From: Cichorium intybus
Lineage: Eukaryota > Streptophyta > Magnoliopsida > Asterales > Asteraceae
Length of the DNA stretch: 64,000 bases
Direction: 5' to 3'
Assembly: GCA_023525715.1 (NCBI GenBank)
Contig: CM042016.1
Location: forward strand, 79,033,382 to 79,097,381
In this document: positions 23,356 through 35,026 of the stretch, piece by piece
How positions within the stretch are numbered: position 1 is the stretch's first letter
Layout: each line of letters begins with the position of its first letter
Made by a program: the position numbers and the translations under genes
Notes under the pieces: model-generated
Databases searched by the model: none
What the model was told of the DNA's origin: nothing
Seen by the model: only the letters and a program-made list of their open reading frames with translations

Positions 23356-23440
23356 CTGGTGCAAACTCATCATGCCATGCTATAGCTACACCGCGAAGTC
23401 CAGTTGAATCAACTTGATGCAGTGATCCCACAGTAGGGAC
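23356..23440 (-). pseudogene. Captured exon of unknown origin
   Basis: 85 bp bounded by consensus splice signals on the - strand (CAG acceptor above 23440, GTAAG donor below 23356). Only one phase is open. It encodes a segment containing GLRGVAIAWHDEFAP. It lies downstream of the laccase exon but does not look like the next laccase exon, so it may come from a further host gene. I do not recognise the family. Confidence 0.45.
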
Positions 23441-23774
23441 CTGAATAATAGAAATATTTATTTAAAGTTTTAATTTTAAACACAAGGGTAAAATGGTAAT
23501 TTACTCCCACCAAGACGTTTCCTTCAGACAAAAAAAAAGACTTGTCTGTATCCGGACAACATCATTTACCCATTCAAACACTACTTTTAAACATAAGGGT
23601 AAAATGGTTATTTACACATTGAATTCACCCGGAGACATGTTTCATTCCATGCCTTGTAACAGCAGCAAATATGTTAGATAAAGAGCTAGCAGATGTGCAA
23701 AAAACAAAAAAAAAACCCCACGGGAACATTTATTATGACTCGAATAAATTAATTTAAGAAAGGTGCTAACTTAC

Positions 23775-23926
23775 CAATGAATAGCGGTGTTATTAGAAAC
23801 GCCATTGTTAACCTTAATCCCCACATTCTCTCCTTCATTTACAGCAATTGTCGGTCCTGGATACTCGCCATTCACTATCGGTATGGCTTTTCTACTGCAT
23901 AAACGACTTACGTTCTTCCATTTAAC
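23775..23926 (-). pseudogene. Captured laccase exon (first cupredoxin domain)
   Basis: A 152-bp exon with intact acceptor (CAG above 23926) and donor (GTAAG below 23775). Its open phase shows the N-terminal laccase signature: NVSRLC, then VNGEYPGPTI, then NNTAIHW, the last being the start of the copper-binding His-Trp-His region. The exon ends inside that motif, so the second His and all other copper ligands are absent. It is a fragment without enzyme function. Laccases are secreted multicopper oxidases of lignin and flavonoid metabolism. Confidence 0.8.
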
Positions 23927-24234
23927 CTGAAAAGTTATTTGAAGCAACTAACGCTAAAAATTAATCCCAACGACATCAAATCAACTGTATGATTAAACTT
24001 CACTTTAGATACATTACAGAAAACTCGCAATTTTAGTCACATCTAATAACACGTATTACAAATTCATGTAAAAAAATCAATTTCAAAAGAATGAATTACC
24101 TCATATTCTCAATACCTTCCGACTTACATTTTATGAGTTTTGTTGTTGGCTTATATGATATTTGTAACCCGAGTAAGTAAGAATTTTGGTCAATCAATGA
24201 ACATGAACTCAATCACTTGGATTTTTAGTGTATG

Positions 24235-24580
24235 GGTTTTCATTTTGAATGATGAGATTTGGAATACCGTTGTTCCCAGAGCCATACACGTGTCCCATTT
24301 TAGCGCGTTTGGTTTCAAGGTACCGCTTGTTAGGCTTTGTAATGGGGTCAAAAGCGAAAATATACCCATAACTTCCAAACCATATCCCTTCAGTCCACTG
24401 TACTTAGCCGGGTTATTTGTCGTTAACTTTATTGTTCTAACACCCAAATTTCGCAAGATCTGTACACCAAAAATAAATGAAACGATTGGGGAGAAGACGA
24501 AAATACCCTTAAAGAAAACGTTAGAAAAATATAAATTACCTGTGCGCCAATGGCATACTCTCTAGAATCAACAGCCAACA
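24235..24580 (-). pseudogene. Captured RIBA fragment (GTP cyclohydrolase II C-terminal part)
   Basis: Two exons on the - strand. The first ends VDSREYAIGAQ with a GTAAT donor (24540). The second starts at 24459 after a CAG acceptor and continues LRNLGVRTIKLTTNNPAKY and GLKGYGLEV. The phase across the 80-bp intron is correct. This is the conserved nucleotide-binding C-terminal region of plant bifunctional RIBA (riboflavin synthesis in plastids). After LLTP the family match moves to another frame (continuing KRYLETKRAKMGHVYG), so there is a 1-base frameshift. No catalytic zinc-binding cysteines are included. Confidence 0.82.
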
Positions 24581-24694
24581 CGAAATTTCAAGTGGATGAG
24601 ATTGGTCGAGTGAACATGAATTGACAAATAAAAAAATAATTATATAATTAAGTTAAGACATATTTAAGTAAACGTACAAGGTGTAAAAATTAAC

Positions 24695-26204
24695 TACATT
24701 CTTTGGTAGAAGCCGGTAACTTGGAGTACATTGTTCACAGTCAGAAAGGTGAAGTTCATGAATTGGTTTTGCTTGATATTCATATTTACTTGGAAGTAAA
24801 GATGGCTTAGTTCCTGATACATTTTTATCCTCATCATCTGCCAAAAAAATTTATAAACTCGTAATTATAACAGATTCTTAGTAGGAAAATAAAAAAGAGA
24901 ATAAAAGTTTTATTTATGATTACCGGTTCTCTCATTGCGGTCAATGAACCCATTGACTTCTTCCATAAGATCCAGATGAGCACCAAGTAAATTATTCACC
25001 AAAAAGAAAATATTTTTTTTTCTAAATTTAATATTGAATTTGAATTGATAATGTTAATAATGATATAAAATGTACATAAATTCAGCGATTGAAGTTGTGG
25101 TCTGGTAATATTTTCTCTACAATAATGCACAATGCACTTAAAAAATGCTTGGTAATCATCCGAATTTTGTAATCTTTCTTTCAACTTCTCACGGAGACTA
25201 ACAACTTGATCACGCATATCTGTCAAATATTAACTCAAATCAGGTCAACAAAGGATCATTACCTTGAAATCTCATCTGCAAGCAAATACCATGTTAGATG
25301 AAATTTTCCAAAAGAAAGGTGGTATACAGTATATACACTATCATGTTATTACTTATTACCTTAATTTTGTTTACAAAGTGGATGGCTTCTTCAAACTCGA
25401 CTGCCTTCTTAGCTTCTGGTTCATCCTCTTGTGAGAGTGTGATTTCAAATCCCTTTGGGAGAAAAGTGTTGAAACCCAATATTAGTTTTCGGTGTCCTTT
25501 GAACAGTTCTTTCACTCTTGCTATGACTCCTGTTGTGTCAACTCTACAAAAGAAACGGTTAAATTAAGTATATAACTAATGATGATAAGTTTCCATACAA
25601 TTACAGGATGGAAATTGGATAAAGCAAGAGTTTAGACAAACCTTTGTGCTTTCAAATCTTTCATTATATCAAGAAATTCGGCATATTTCTCTTTTTTGTC
25701 AAGAAACATGTCTTTGACATCTTTGAGATACATGAGAGCATCATTAGTTGTCAACTTTTGTCCACTCCCTCCATTCATAATTTGGGGCTGCCCAGAGCTT
25801 CATTCAAGAAAATGAGATGAATAAATCAAAACATTCCTTCAACATACATACCTCTCATATTTGACCTTTAACTTGAAGAATTAGATTAGCTTTGATAAAG
25901 ATCTTATCTTTTTGTTTCAACCCTAAGTGATTTCTTCAAAGACAACTAATGATAACGGGTACTTAATGACAACGATAACTTCTACCATTAAGAAACGAAA
26001 TTTGAAAAACAAATTACGGACCACAATTTCACCATCAAAAAGTACATCAGAAACCACCACAGAGACTTTATAATCAAACACAGTGTATCTTTGAAAGCAA
26101 ATAACATAAAGCATAATCTAATTTGAGACTTACGATTCTGAGATTATAGGCTGCTTAAGTTGAAAAGCACTCCCGGAACCATCGTAGTTTCTAGACCTCT
26201 TCAT
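24695..26204 (-). pseudogene. Captured SIN3-like corepressor gene fragment
   Basis: Multi-exon segment of a plant SIN3-like (SNL) gene. Exon 1 (26134-26204) begins at an ATG with MKRSRNYDGS. Exon 2 (25642-25797) has the PAH1 start TNDALMYLKDVKDMF. Exon 3 (25360-25543) continues PAH1: FKGHRKLILGFNTFLPKGFE. All three have GT/AG borders in register. Further exons resemble PAH3 (about 25083-25226, SDDYQAFFKC; about 24920-24990, LDLMEEVNGFIDR) and the start of the HDAC-interacting domain (24695-24842, CEQCTPSYRLLPKN). PAH2 and everything after that point are missing. SIN3 proteins scaffold histone deacetylase complexes through the PAH domains. An N-terminal product could in theory be translated from exons 1-3; whether it is expressed is unknown. 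Confidence 0.87.
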
Positions 26205-26798
26205 CCATGTAAAACTTTTATTCGAAATTCAGTCAATAACTAAACTTTCCTAACACTCGTAATCCTTAAATTGACGATTAAAAACATCAAATTACCGATC
26301 TAAAAACGACGCATAATAACAACAATTCACCCCTCTCTACAGATCACCATCATTAATTCCTCATTCTGCAAAACATAATATAGCATTAAACCTTGAATTC
26401 GAAGAAATCAAATGTGGTGGTTACAAAATAAAGCTTCATTAGCATCAAATACATAATAAACCTTGTTTTCACTACAAAAATTGGAGCACAGCACCATTAA
26501 AAACCCAAGATTAAGCTTGATTATATGATTATAGAAAGACCAGATAACTAAAAGAAACATTCACATTAGTGTTACCACATATGAACAGAAAGCAGGATTA
26601 ATGGGCGTCTACCAGATTTCAATAAGAAAAAAGTTCAATTAGTGCTTCTAATCAAACAATTTGACAAAAATTAATGCTCCAGTACATCTTTTTTAGTCAA
26701 CGACTTTAAAGGATTTCAAACCCCTTTGTTTAAATGTCATAACCTGAAATTACGAAGAAAAAAAATGACGTGTGGGAAAAGGAGAAAGAAAAATAAAC

Positions 26799-26890
26799 CA
26801 TGATTTCACGAATTGCAGTGGGAGAAAGGCCATCGCCGTCTTTGGATTGCTTGAACTTCTTAATCGCGATAGACTTGATCCGATTGGCAG
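26799..26890 (-). pseudogene. Captured CDK8/CDKE kinase exon
   Basis: Open stretch ending in a GT donor below 26799 with the kinase signature AIKKFKQSKDGDG followed by SPTAIREIM. This is the ATP-binding lysine and C-helix (PSTAIRE-equivalent) segment characteristic of plant CDKE, the Mediator-associated CDK8 orthologue. The glycine-rich loop upstream and the rest of the kinase are absent. It lies just inside the Helitron 5' end, so it would be the first captured segment in a transcript starting in the Helitron 5' region. Confidence 0.85.
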
Positions 26891-27883
26891 GGAAACTTAT
26901 CTTCCAAGTAGCACATTGCAGGAGCCAATTCTTCATCTGTTCAAGGACAGTAAGAAATCGATGGAGCATGTTTGAGTCAGAAAGAGAAGACATGCGATTG
27001 TGACAACCTCATTGAGTGATTGAACTCAAAAATTGATGAATCTATAAAAAAGGAATGGAAAGTGTTAAGGATAAAAAGTTGGGTTTTAGGGCTAGGTAAT
27101 GAAATTCTTGGGTAAATGAATTTACCGTTGAAAGGAATAAGATCCAAAAACTCCACGTTAATGCAAATCAGAGGCACTGAAATTGACGAACCAATCCCAA
27201 TCAACGACTTCCTTCAATAAAATCTCGGCCGGATGAAGCGTATTCGCTGTGTCTAATGGTGCAGTATGGGTGATACAAATAAAGGCGTTGGTGGCTAATA
27301 CAGATGGCGACGACACAATCGGAGAACTGAAACCCGCCTCCAGGAACTCGTCGCACCACAAACCTTGAAGAATCGGATTTCCGGTAGCCTCAAGTCGCCG
27401 TCGCAAAAGACAAACCGAGCCCTAACTGCATCCTCCCTCACGCGATTTGTCTTGCTTGCTGAAATATCGAAGGTAACGGACGGAAATTCCAGAGGGTGTA
27501 GGTGCAAGGGAGGACCAGTCGGTGAAGCGGAGGTTGCTGTGAAGAGGTAGAGTAAGGATGGAAAATCCACACCGTGTAGGTGGAAGGGAGGACCAGTCGG
27601 TGGAACGGAAGTTCCGCGTGACACAGAGAAAGCCAGCCGGAGACGATGCAGGAAGCAGACGGGTATTCACCACAGCCGCATAGAAAGTAACGGAACTACA
27701 AAACGAAGAAGATGAAGCAGCAAAAATCCCTTTCAGAAGTAACCATTAGGAAACACGTGTCCAATAAGTAAATAAAGAATCGGAAAATAAGCTATAGGAG
27801 AACAGCAAACCCTTAAACCGCGTGACAATCGGGGAAAAAAAAGAAAGGTAACGTTCAAAGAAATCACGCTTTTTAATATATAG
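26891..27883 (-). other. Helitron 5' region, possible unidentified captured DNA
   Basis: Open frames on the - strand (for example 27158-27406) have host-like composition but no recognised domain. A 38-bp block around GGGAGGACCAGTCGGTG is duplicated at about 27497-27534 and 27573-27611. Confidence 0.4.
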
Positions 27884-27884
27884 A

Positions 27885-28470
27885 ATAATATTATGTATAG
27901 AAACATTGTAAAACATTTATTTAGATTGAGTCGTAGCTTGTTAAAAGATGAAATACGCGTCTATGCGCAGTATTCTTCCGAATACGCTATTTTCGGCATT
28001 TTACCGAAATTGCTTTTAGTTTTGAAATTAAATACTAGATATTATTACGTTACTTATCATATGAATTGTTATTTCATATTTGATGTTTAAGGCACCACAT
28101 TTTGAAATTTGAGTCCAAACCCTGTGTACATTTATTCGTTCACAGCGATTTAATCGTTATAACTTTCACATACGAACTCCGTTTTCGACGTTCTATATAT
28201 ACACAGTTTCGTATTTAAGAGTAGATCGTCTTATGAATATTATTATTCTCAAAATAATAATTGTACGATTTTCGAATTTTTACGCTACAGTAGATTGCTG
28301 TTCGCGTTTTCGACTTTTAATCGCTAATTGTTTTGATTTAGCATACGAAATACTATAATGTTAATATTTCATCGCAAATGTTATGGAAAATAACTTTTCA
28401 ACATATAAATTAACGTACGTTTCGTTTGACTACAGTTGACTTTTGTTGACCAAAATTTACAATTGTCACA
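27885..28470 (-). repeat. Tekay-A2 5' LTR, outer part
   Basis: Continues the LTR interrupted at 21533 and ends AATTGTCACA, the complement of the LTR start. It is followed by the target duplication GATTG. Without the Helitron the LTR would be about 2737 bp, matching the 2758 bp of its partner. Confidence 0.93.
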
Positions 28471-29494
28471 GATTGTAACTTTTCTGTTAATTAAAAATCA
28501 CATTTCCAGTCCATTCACTTCTATGTAGCATAGTGTTGTAGTATTTGTAGTTAAAAATCACATTTCTAGTTCACAACAAAATCTTGAAAATTAAAAAAGA
28601 ATTCACAATACATATTTATGAGGTTGACAGAAAAGAGAAAACAAATGCAAAAGAATTAAGTACCTTATAACAAGTGATTATGTATTTGTCTGAATGACAT
28701 TAACACATAGCACCGAGCCTTGTCTTGCAATACTTATTAGTGAAGAAAAGATTATGTAAAATATTGAACATCAATTGTTACAAACTTAGTGGATTACAGA
28801 GTAATGAAAACCTCGATGGTTAATTCCAAAATAATGAAACCAAAATGTCTAATTTAAAAGTAATCATAAGAAAAATCAAGAAACTCATGAATTTAGTTAC
28901 TAGAGAACACCCAATACACAAAAAGTAAGTTTGATTACACATACCTCAATAACAACATTTTAATGACCATACTTCCTCAATTCTTTCACGAACCTATAAA
29001 GCTCCTACTTTGTAGAAAATTTTTCTTCATTCTCCTACTGGTTGAACACACTACTTGACTCCTTTCATGATTACCCATCATCGAAATTGTCTTGTAACTT
29101 TCCAAGAAAAACCTTGTTCAAGGCTTATTCTCGTAGTCAACTTTGACATAACTATATGCATGCATAATATATGATGATGAAGTATAATTTTGTATGCTGA
29201 GAAGACAGAATTTGGCTCTTTTGAAAGGTGAAATGTGAAACCCATATAGGAAATTGATCGAATTAGATAGAGAAGAGGATGACGATGAAAGAGATCTGGG
29301 TTGCGGGTGTGGTAGAGATTGGGAAATTGTTGAGTGAAGAAATATTTGTTTTTATCCGTTTCTTAGTTAATTAGGGTTTCAGGAAATGCTTCAAAATCTT
29401 GAAGCTTGGATGAATTCATTAGGAAACACACAATCGGTATCTTGGTAATTGTGTTTTTTGTTTCTCAGATAATAATGGGAGAGGCCCTAATGTG
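28471..29494. other. AT-rich region, nothing identified
   Basis: No ORF with family resemblance. The repeated phrase AGTTAAAAATCACATTTC near 28490 and 28550 is the only visible structure. Confidence 0.5.
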
Positions 29495-29900
29495 CGCAGT
29501 CATTGATACTGTAAAGAATAATAAAACCGCATTACTCCAATAGCTAGGGTAAGTAAGGGTCAAACCAAGGAGTTTGTGGTTGATACTTTGTGTCTATAAA
29601 ACTATCCACTATAGTGTCAATATATAGTCAGAGAATCGCAACCACTTGGAACAATCCAAACTCAAACTAAAATCAATTGCAAACAAATAAAAACTTCAGA
29701 TATGGTGCTCAAGCAACTACATATCAAAGACAACTTGAAACCAAAATAACTTCCTTCAATTAAAAACTGAAAACCGTAACAAACATTCCAAACTAACTAT
29801 CAACTAACCAAACTACTACCAAAGAACTATAGGAGACTTCATGGTTGAAGAGTTTCATTAGGATATTGATGGAGCGCGTGTGGTTCACCGGCACATCATT
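29495..29900. repeat. Degenerate repeat family R, fragment 1
   Basis: Shares the order GCAGTCATTGAT, GGTAAGTAAGGGTCAAACC, a TATAGTGTC segment, then an A/C-rich stretch with the fragments at 31100-32115 and 53340-54400. It is non-coding and probably derives from a gypsy element (the third copy adjoins Athila-like coding remnants). Confidence 0.55.
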
Positions 29901-31099
<1,199 letters not shown>

Positions 31100-32115
31100 T
31101 GACAGATTACCAACTATAGTGTCACGCTATAGTCAGAGGACTTAGTTCCTAAGCTTTTGACTGTTAATCCCAGAAAACATAAACAGAAACAATTCCAACC
31201 AAACATGAACATAAACTAAACCTCCAAACAAACCTAGTTACTTACTGAAATCAGAAGTACATCTCTAATTCAGAAGGAAGCAAAGGCAAACAACCAAACA
31301 TAAACCAAGGTATAAACTAAACCAATAACTAAGGTCCAACTGAACAGTCATTGGCTAAAGTTCAACCCTAGAAAGCTAACCTAGTTGGCTACTAAAATCA
31401 GCAAGGGAAGTCAGTCCAATCAAGGTCAAAACAACATCCAAACATCAAACAAACAAACACAATCCAATATTAAACATCAAACACCTAAAAACCAATATTA
31501 CTTGTAACCAAATGATTATTATAAACCCAAAACGAATTCCAATCATCCAATACAGTAACCAATACTGAAAGACAGTAACTAAAATGCTCAAGGTCAGCGG
31601 TTGTCACTCCCAAAGACCTTAGCTAATTACTAAACTAAAAGAAATTAAACATAAAAACCTGAAATACCAAATAGGTAGTTACTGAAAAGGGTTCTTGGAG
31701 TCAAAGAGCCTTCACGGTCGATTTTTCACTAGGGTTTTGCTCGGGTTTTCGGCTGAAAACACCTCTATTTATAGTTGCAAATTTTACGCAGCCGCGCCGC
31801 GCAATTATGGTTTCCGCGGCCCGTGTACTAATCTTCTCCCGTTTTATCGACATTTGAATTTGTTCCACCGCCTTAGATCCGCGTCGTGCCTTCTTGATTT
31901 CCGCGGCACGCGTATGTAATTTCCTGATTTTGCCTTCTTCTCCAAACTTCCTCCAATTTGTACGCTTTTGGTCCCTGTTTTCATTATTTTCTTCCAAACA
32001 AGTACTGGCACGAAAAGTGAGAATACCACGATATATATGATATAATTTCACTAAGAATAGGGCTCAACAACGACTAAAATATGTAATATCACTAGCCGTT
32101 GTCACTGAGTCAGAG
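31100..32115. repeat. Degenerate repeat family R, fragment 2
   Basis: Interrupts the copia debris. Similar to 53400-54300, including a CTATTTATAGTTG segment (31765) followed by a GC-rich CGCGCCGCGC stretch (31792). No coding capacity identified. Confidence 0.5.
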
Positions 32116-32243
32116 TTCGGCAGCAGCTTTTGGAAGCTACAATTTGTTGATCAATTCGGAAACCATATTATCTTATAGTTATAGACTTATCCAAGTGGGA
32201 GACTGTTGGATTAAGGTGTCTAAGCCATAACTATAATTGATAC
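32116..32243 (+). repeat. Copia polypurine tract and LTR start
   Basis: CCAAGTGGGAGAC (32191-32203) followed by TGTTGGATTAAGG (from 32204) has the standard copia PPT/3' LTR junction. The LTR is broken after 40 bp by Tekay-B and continues at 39887. The last 5 bases, GATAC, are the Tekay-B target duplication. Confidence 0.75.
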
Positions 32244-33613
32244 TATAATACCGTATTATTAATTTATAGAGATTTTGTGTTAATCTTTGTGTAATTAAGA
32301 TTAAATAGCTTGCTATATGAGTTAGGATGGTTAAAACCCAATTGAGTAAAGTTTGGAATTGTAAAATGTCAAATTAGAGCTACACGGGTCGTGTATAGCC
32401 ACACGGGTCGTGTAGAAAGGCTTATGAAACCAAGCAATACCCCCTTCCAGACTCACACGGGGCGTGTGAGCCCACACGGGGCGTGTCAGCTCACACGGGG
32501 CGTGTGACGCGCATAGAATTGTTTCTTTAAGTCGGATTTCTTTCATTTGGGGTCCAAATTAACTTCTCCAAACTCTCTCTAAAACCCTAGGAACTTACTC
32601 TAAACCCTCCAAAGTTGAAATTAAGGCTTGTAATTCGAGAATTGAAGTTAGGGTTTGATCTCTTGCGGTTCAAAAGGTAATCTCCCTTGTTTTAGCTTCA
32701 ATTTGATGGTTGAATTCTTTGAATTGAGATGGTTCCAAGTGGTATTCAGGAACCACATTCAACTAGCATGAATTAGAGTAAGATTACTTGGATTAGAGTA
32801 TGTAATGGATTTCTAATCTTAAAACCAAGCTAGTAAAAGTGTTTGTTGTTGTATCTCTTCGGTTGAGTAAGCCGGAATGGTAGAATTGGAAGCTACAACT
32901 AAGATAGTGTTATTATCTTTTGTTTGTAACTTGTTCTATCTTTTGAATTCTTGATTGTTATGAGTTGAGAATGATTGGGATTTCTGTTGAATATTGAGTA
33001 TTGACTTGGACTGTTATATTACAGCCAAAGCTATCCGGTACACGAAGCTCAGGAGCGTCACATATCGACCCAACATCAGGTGAGTAGTTATTTACTAGAT
33101 GAATTATGTTTTGCTGAGATGCTTGTTGCAGATAAGAAGTATGTTATAAATGAGTGGTTGAGTATAAACTAAGTTTGAGTAGTTGGAAGAAAGAGTAATG
33201 GTGTGTATGACACACTATGGGCGGAGATAGTTCAAAGATATTTAATCAAACAAGATATTGGATGATATAATCCGGTTAACCTATAATTACTCATTAAGCT
33301 CTTGTAGCATATAAATTGTTTTGTTAATGTTGTTTGTGTTAGGTTCTGGTAGTGGTGACCGTGGGAAGCGTAATATGGATGGATAGCTGGACTTGGATCT
33401 TGGACTTGGACTTAAATTGTGGTTTTTGAAATATGCAATGAACTCGGTTTTTGTGTAATAGTTGTAAATACATGATGTAAATAGTTATGACTTAAACTAC
33501 GTTTTTGAAACAACTTTGAATACTTGTTGCTCATTTTGGGATTACACCACTAATTGTATTAGGTTTGACTAATGTAATTGGTGTATCCTATAATTGAGAA
33601 ACCGGGTGTTACA
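32244..33613 (+). repeat. Tekay-B 5' LTR
   Basis: 1370 bp, ends GGGTGTTACA. Contains five palindromic units around 32381-32507. Its copy at 38509 shows the same structure. Confidence 0.93.
32381..32507. repeat. Palindrome array CACACG-GGG-CGTGTG in LTR
   Basis: Five units of a 15-bp inverted repeat, ACACG-GGN-CGTGT, at 32381, 32400, 32453, 32472 and 32491. The 3' LTR carries the same five at 38646-38772, one with a C-to-T change. Position in the first tenth of the LTR (U3) suggests promoter or enhancer elements or an RNA hairpin; this is inference. Confidence 0.85.
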
Positions 33614-33616
33614 ATT

Positions 33617-33628
33617 TGGTATCAGAGC
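33617..33628 (+). other. Primer-binding site of Tekay-B
   Basis: TGGTATCAGAGC starts 4 nt after the 5' LTR end and is complementary to initiator tRNA-Met. Confidence 0.93.
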
Positions 33629-33843
33629 TGTGGTTTAATGGAATTAAACCTTGAGATGGGTTAAACCAGTGAGATGGAGAGTCCCAAAGAGTCCCGAGAA
33701 GCTATCCTTCGTGGTGTATCAAACGAGTTGATTATGCAACCATATTGAGTATTATGGTAGCATATGAATTGAGTTGATTTCACAACCATATTGAGTATTA
33801 TGGTTGCGAATACTAAATGAGTTAAATTTTCTTTTCAGTTGAG

Positions 33844-34957
33844 ATGAGTACTGGAAAAGAAAAAGAGCGAAGTGATCCTCCTAGAGATCAATCGGGATCA
33901 CGAGATTCGGGGAGAGAGCGTCAACCCGAGGGAGAGCGACCTCCCGAGACACCGAGTAATATGCAAGCCATGATCGCGGCTGAGGTAGCCAAGGCGCTTA
34001 AAGAGTTATTACCCACTTATTTGAGGCCTCAGACGGAGGCTGCAACTGGAGGTCCTTTGGGACAACCACCGGTTCAACCTGAGCACTGGGAGGATCGTGA
34101 AGAAGTCCTTACTGAGACAAGCGGAGCTAGAGTACCAGAGAAGGTGAGAAAATGCACTTATGATGTTTTCCAAAAGTGCAAGCCATATAACTTCTATGGG
34201 AAGGATGATCCCATAGCAGCCAGAAATTGGCTGACACACTTTAAGAAGATGTTTCGTACGAGTAAATGCGATGAGGCTGATAAGGTTGAGTTTGCAACGA
34301 ACTTACTGAAAGAGGATGCACAGTTTTGGTGGGAAAATACGTGCATGGAGGTTGGAGAAAGCTTAGCACTTACGTTGAATTGGGAACAGTTTAAATTGAA
34401 ATTCATGGAACATTATTGTTCTAATAATGTCATGAAGGGTATAGAGGAGGCGAGATTCGCGCACCATCATGGAACATTATTGTTCTAATAATGTCCTAAA
34501 ATTACAACAAGGGACGAGAACGGTACAACAATATACGTTAGACTTTAATGAGAAGGCGATATTCGCGCACCATCAAGTAGATACTGAAGAACGTAGAATG
34601 GATCGTTACATGTGGGGTTTAAAGACCCAGATTCGGGAGTTTTTGCAAGGTTCCAAGTATACTACGTATCAACAAGTTACAGAGGCGGCAAGAACAAGGG
34701 AGAGGGAATTACAGAGACAAGAAGAGGAGAGGAGAATCGAAAGAGAAAGTGCGGGGTCAAAACGAAAATGGGATAGTAGAGTTGGAGATAATACACAGAA
34801 ATCGACTAACACGGGTTTTCAATTCCGTGGAGAGTCGAAGAGGAACGAGGAGAGGTGGTGTAAGAAATGTCGACGAAAACATACGGGGGAATACGATTCC
34901 GGTACTCCACGATCAGTTTGTTTTCAATGTGGGAAGACGGGACATATGGCCCGATAA
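33844..34957 (+). pseudogene. Tekay-B gag with internal 64-bp duplication
   Basis: ATG at 33844 (MSTGKEKERSD). A charged Pro/Gly-rich N terminus is followed by the capsid domain (YNFYGKDDPIAARNWL, FWWEN). Near 34407 the block TGGAACATTATTGTTCTAAT is repeated 64 bp later, and the inserted DNA also contains a copy of the downstream phrase ATTCGCGCACCATCA. This shifts the frame, and gag continues at 34469 with an Arg/Glu-rich region and zinc knuckles (CFQCGKTGHMAR). TAA at 34955 (CAA expected) ends it before the second knuckle. Confidence 0.88.
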
Positions 34958-35026
34958 TGTACCGAAAGCCGTCCTGTATGTTTCAATTGTGGAGAGAGTG
35001 GGCATATTCGCCCTGATTGCCCGAAA

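Noticed and set aside
23356..23440. Third laccase exon
   Set aside because: Expected copper-site and following laccase motifs are absent from its only open phase.
26772..27003. Two + strand open frames across the CDKE fragment
   Set aside because: Antisense to the kinase-like exon, which has the recognisable motif and splice donor.
32381..32507. CRISPR-like array of short palindromic repeats
   Set aside because: Only five units, uneven spacing, present in both LTRs of a plant retrotransposon.
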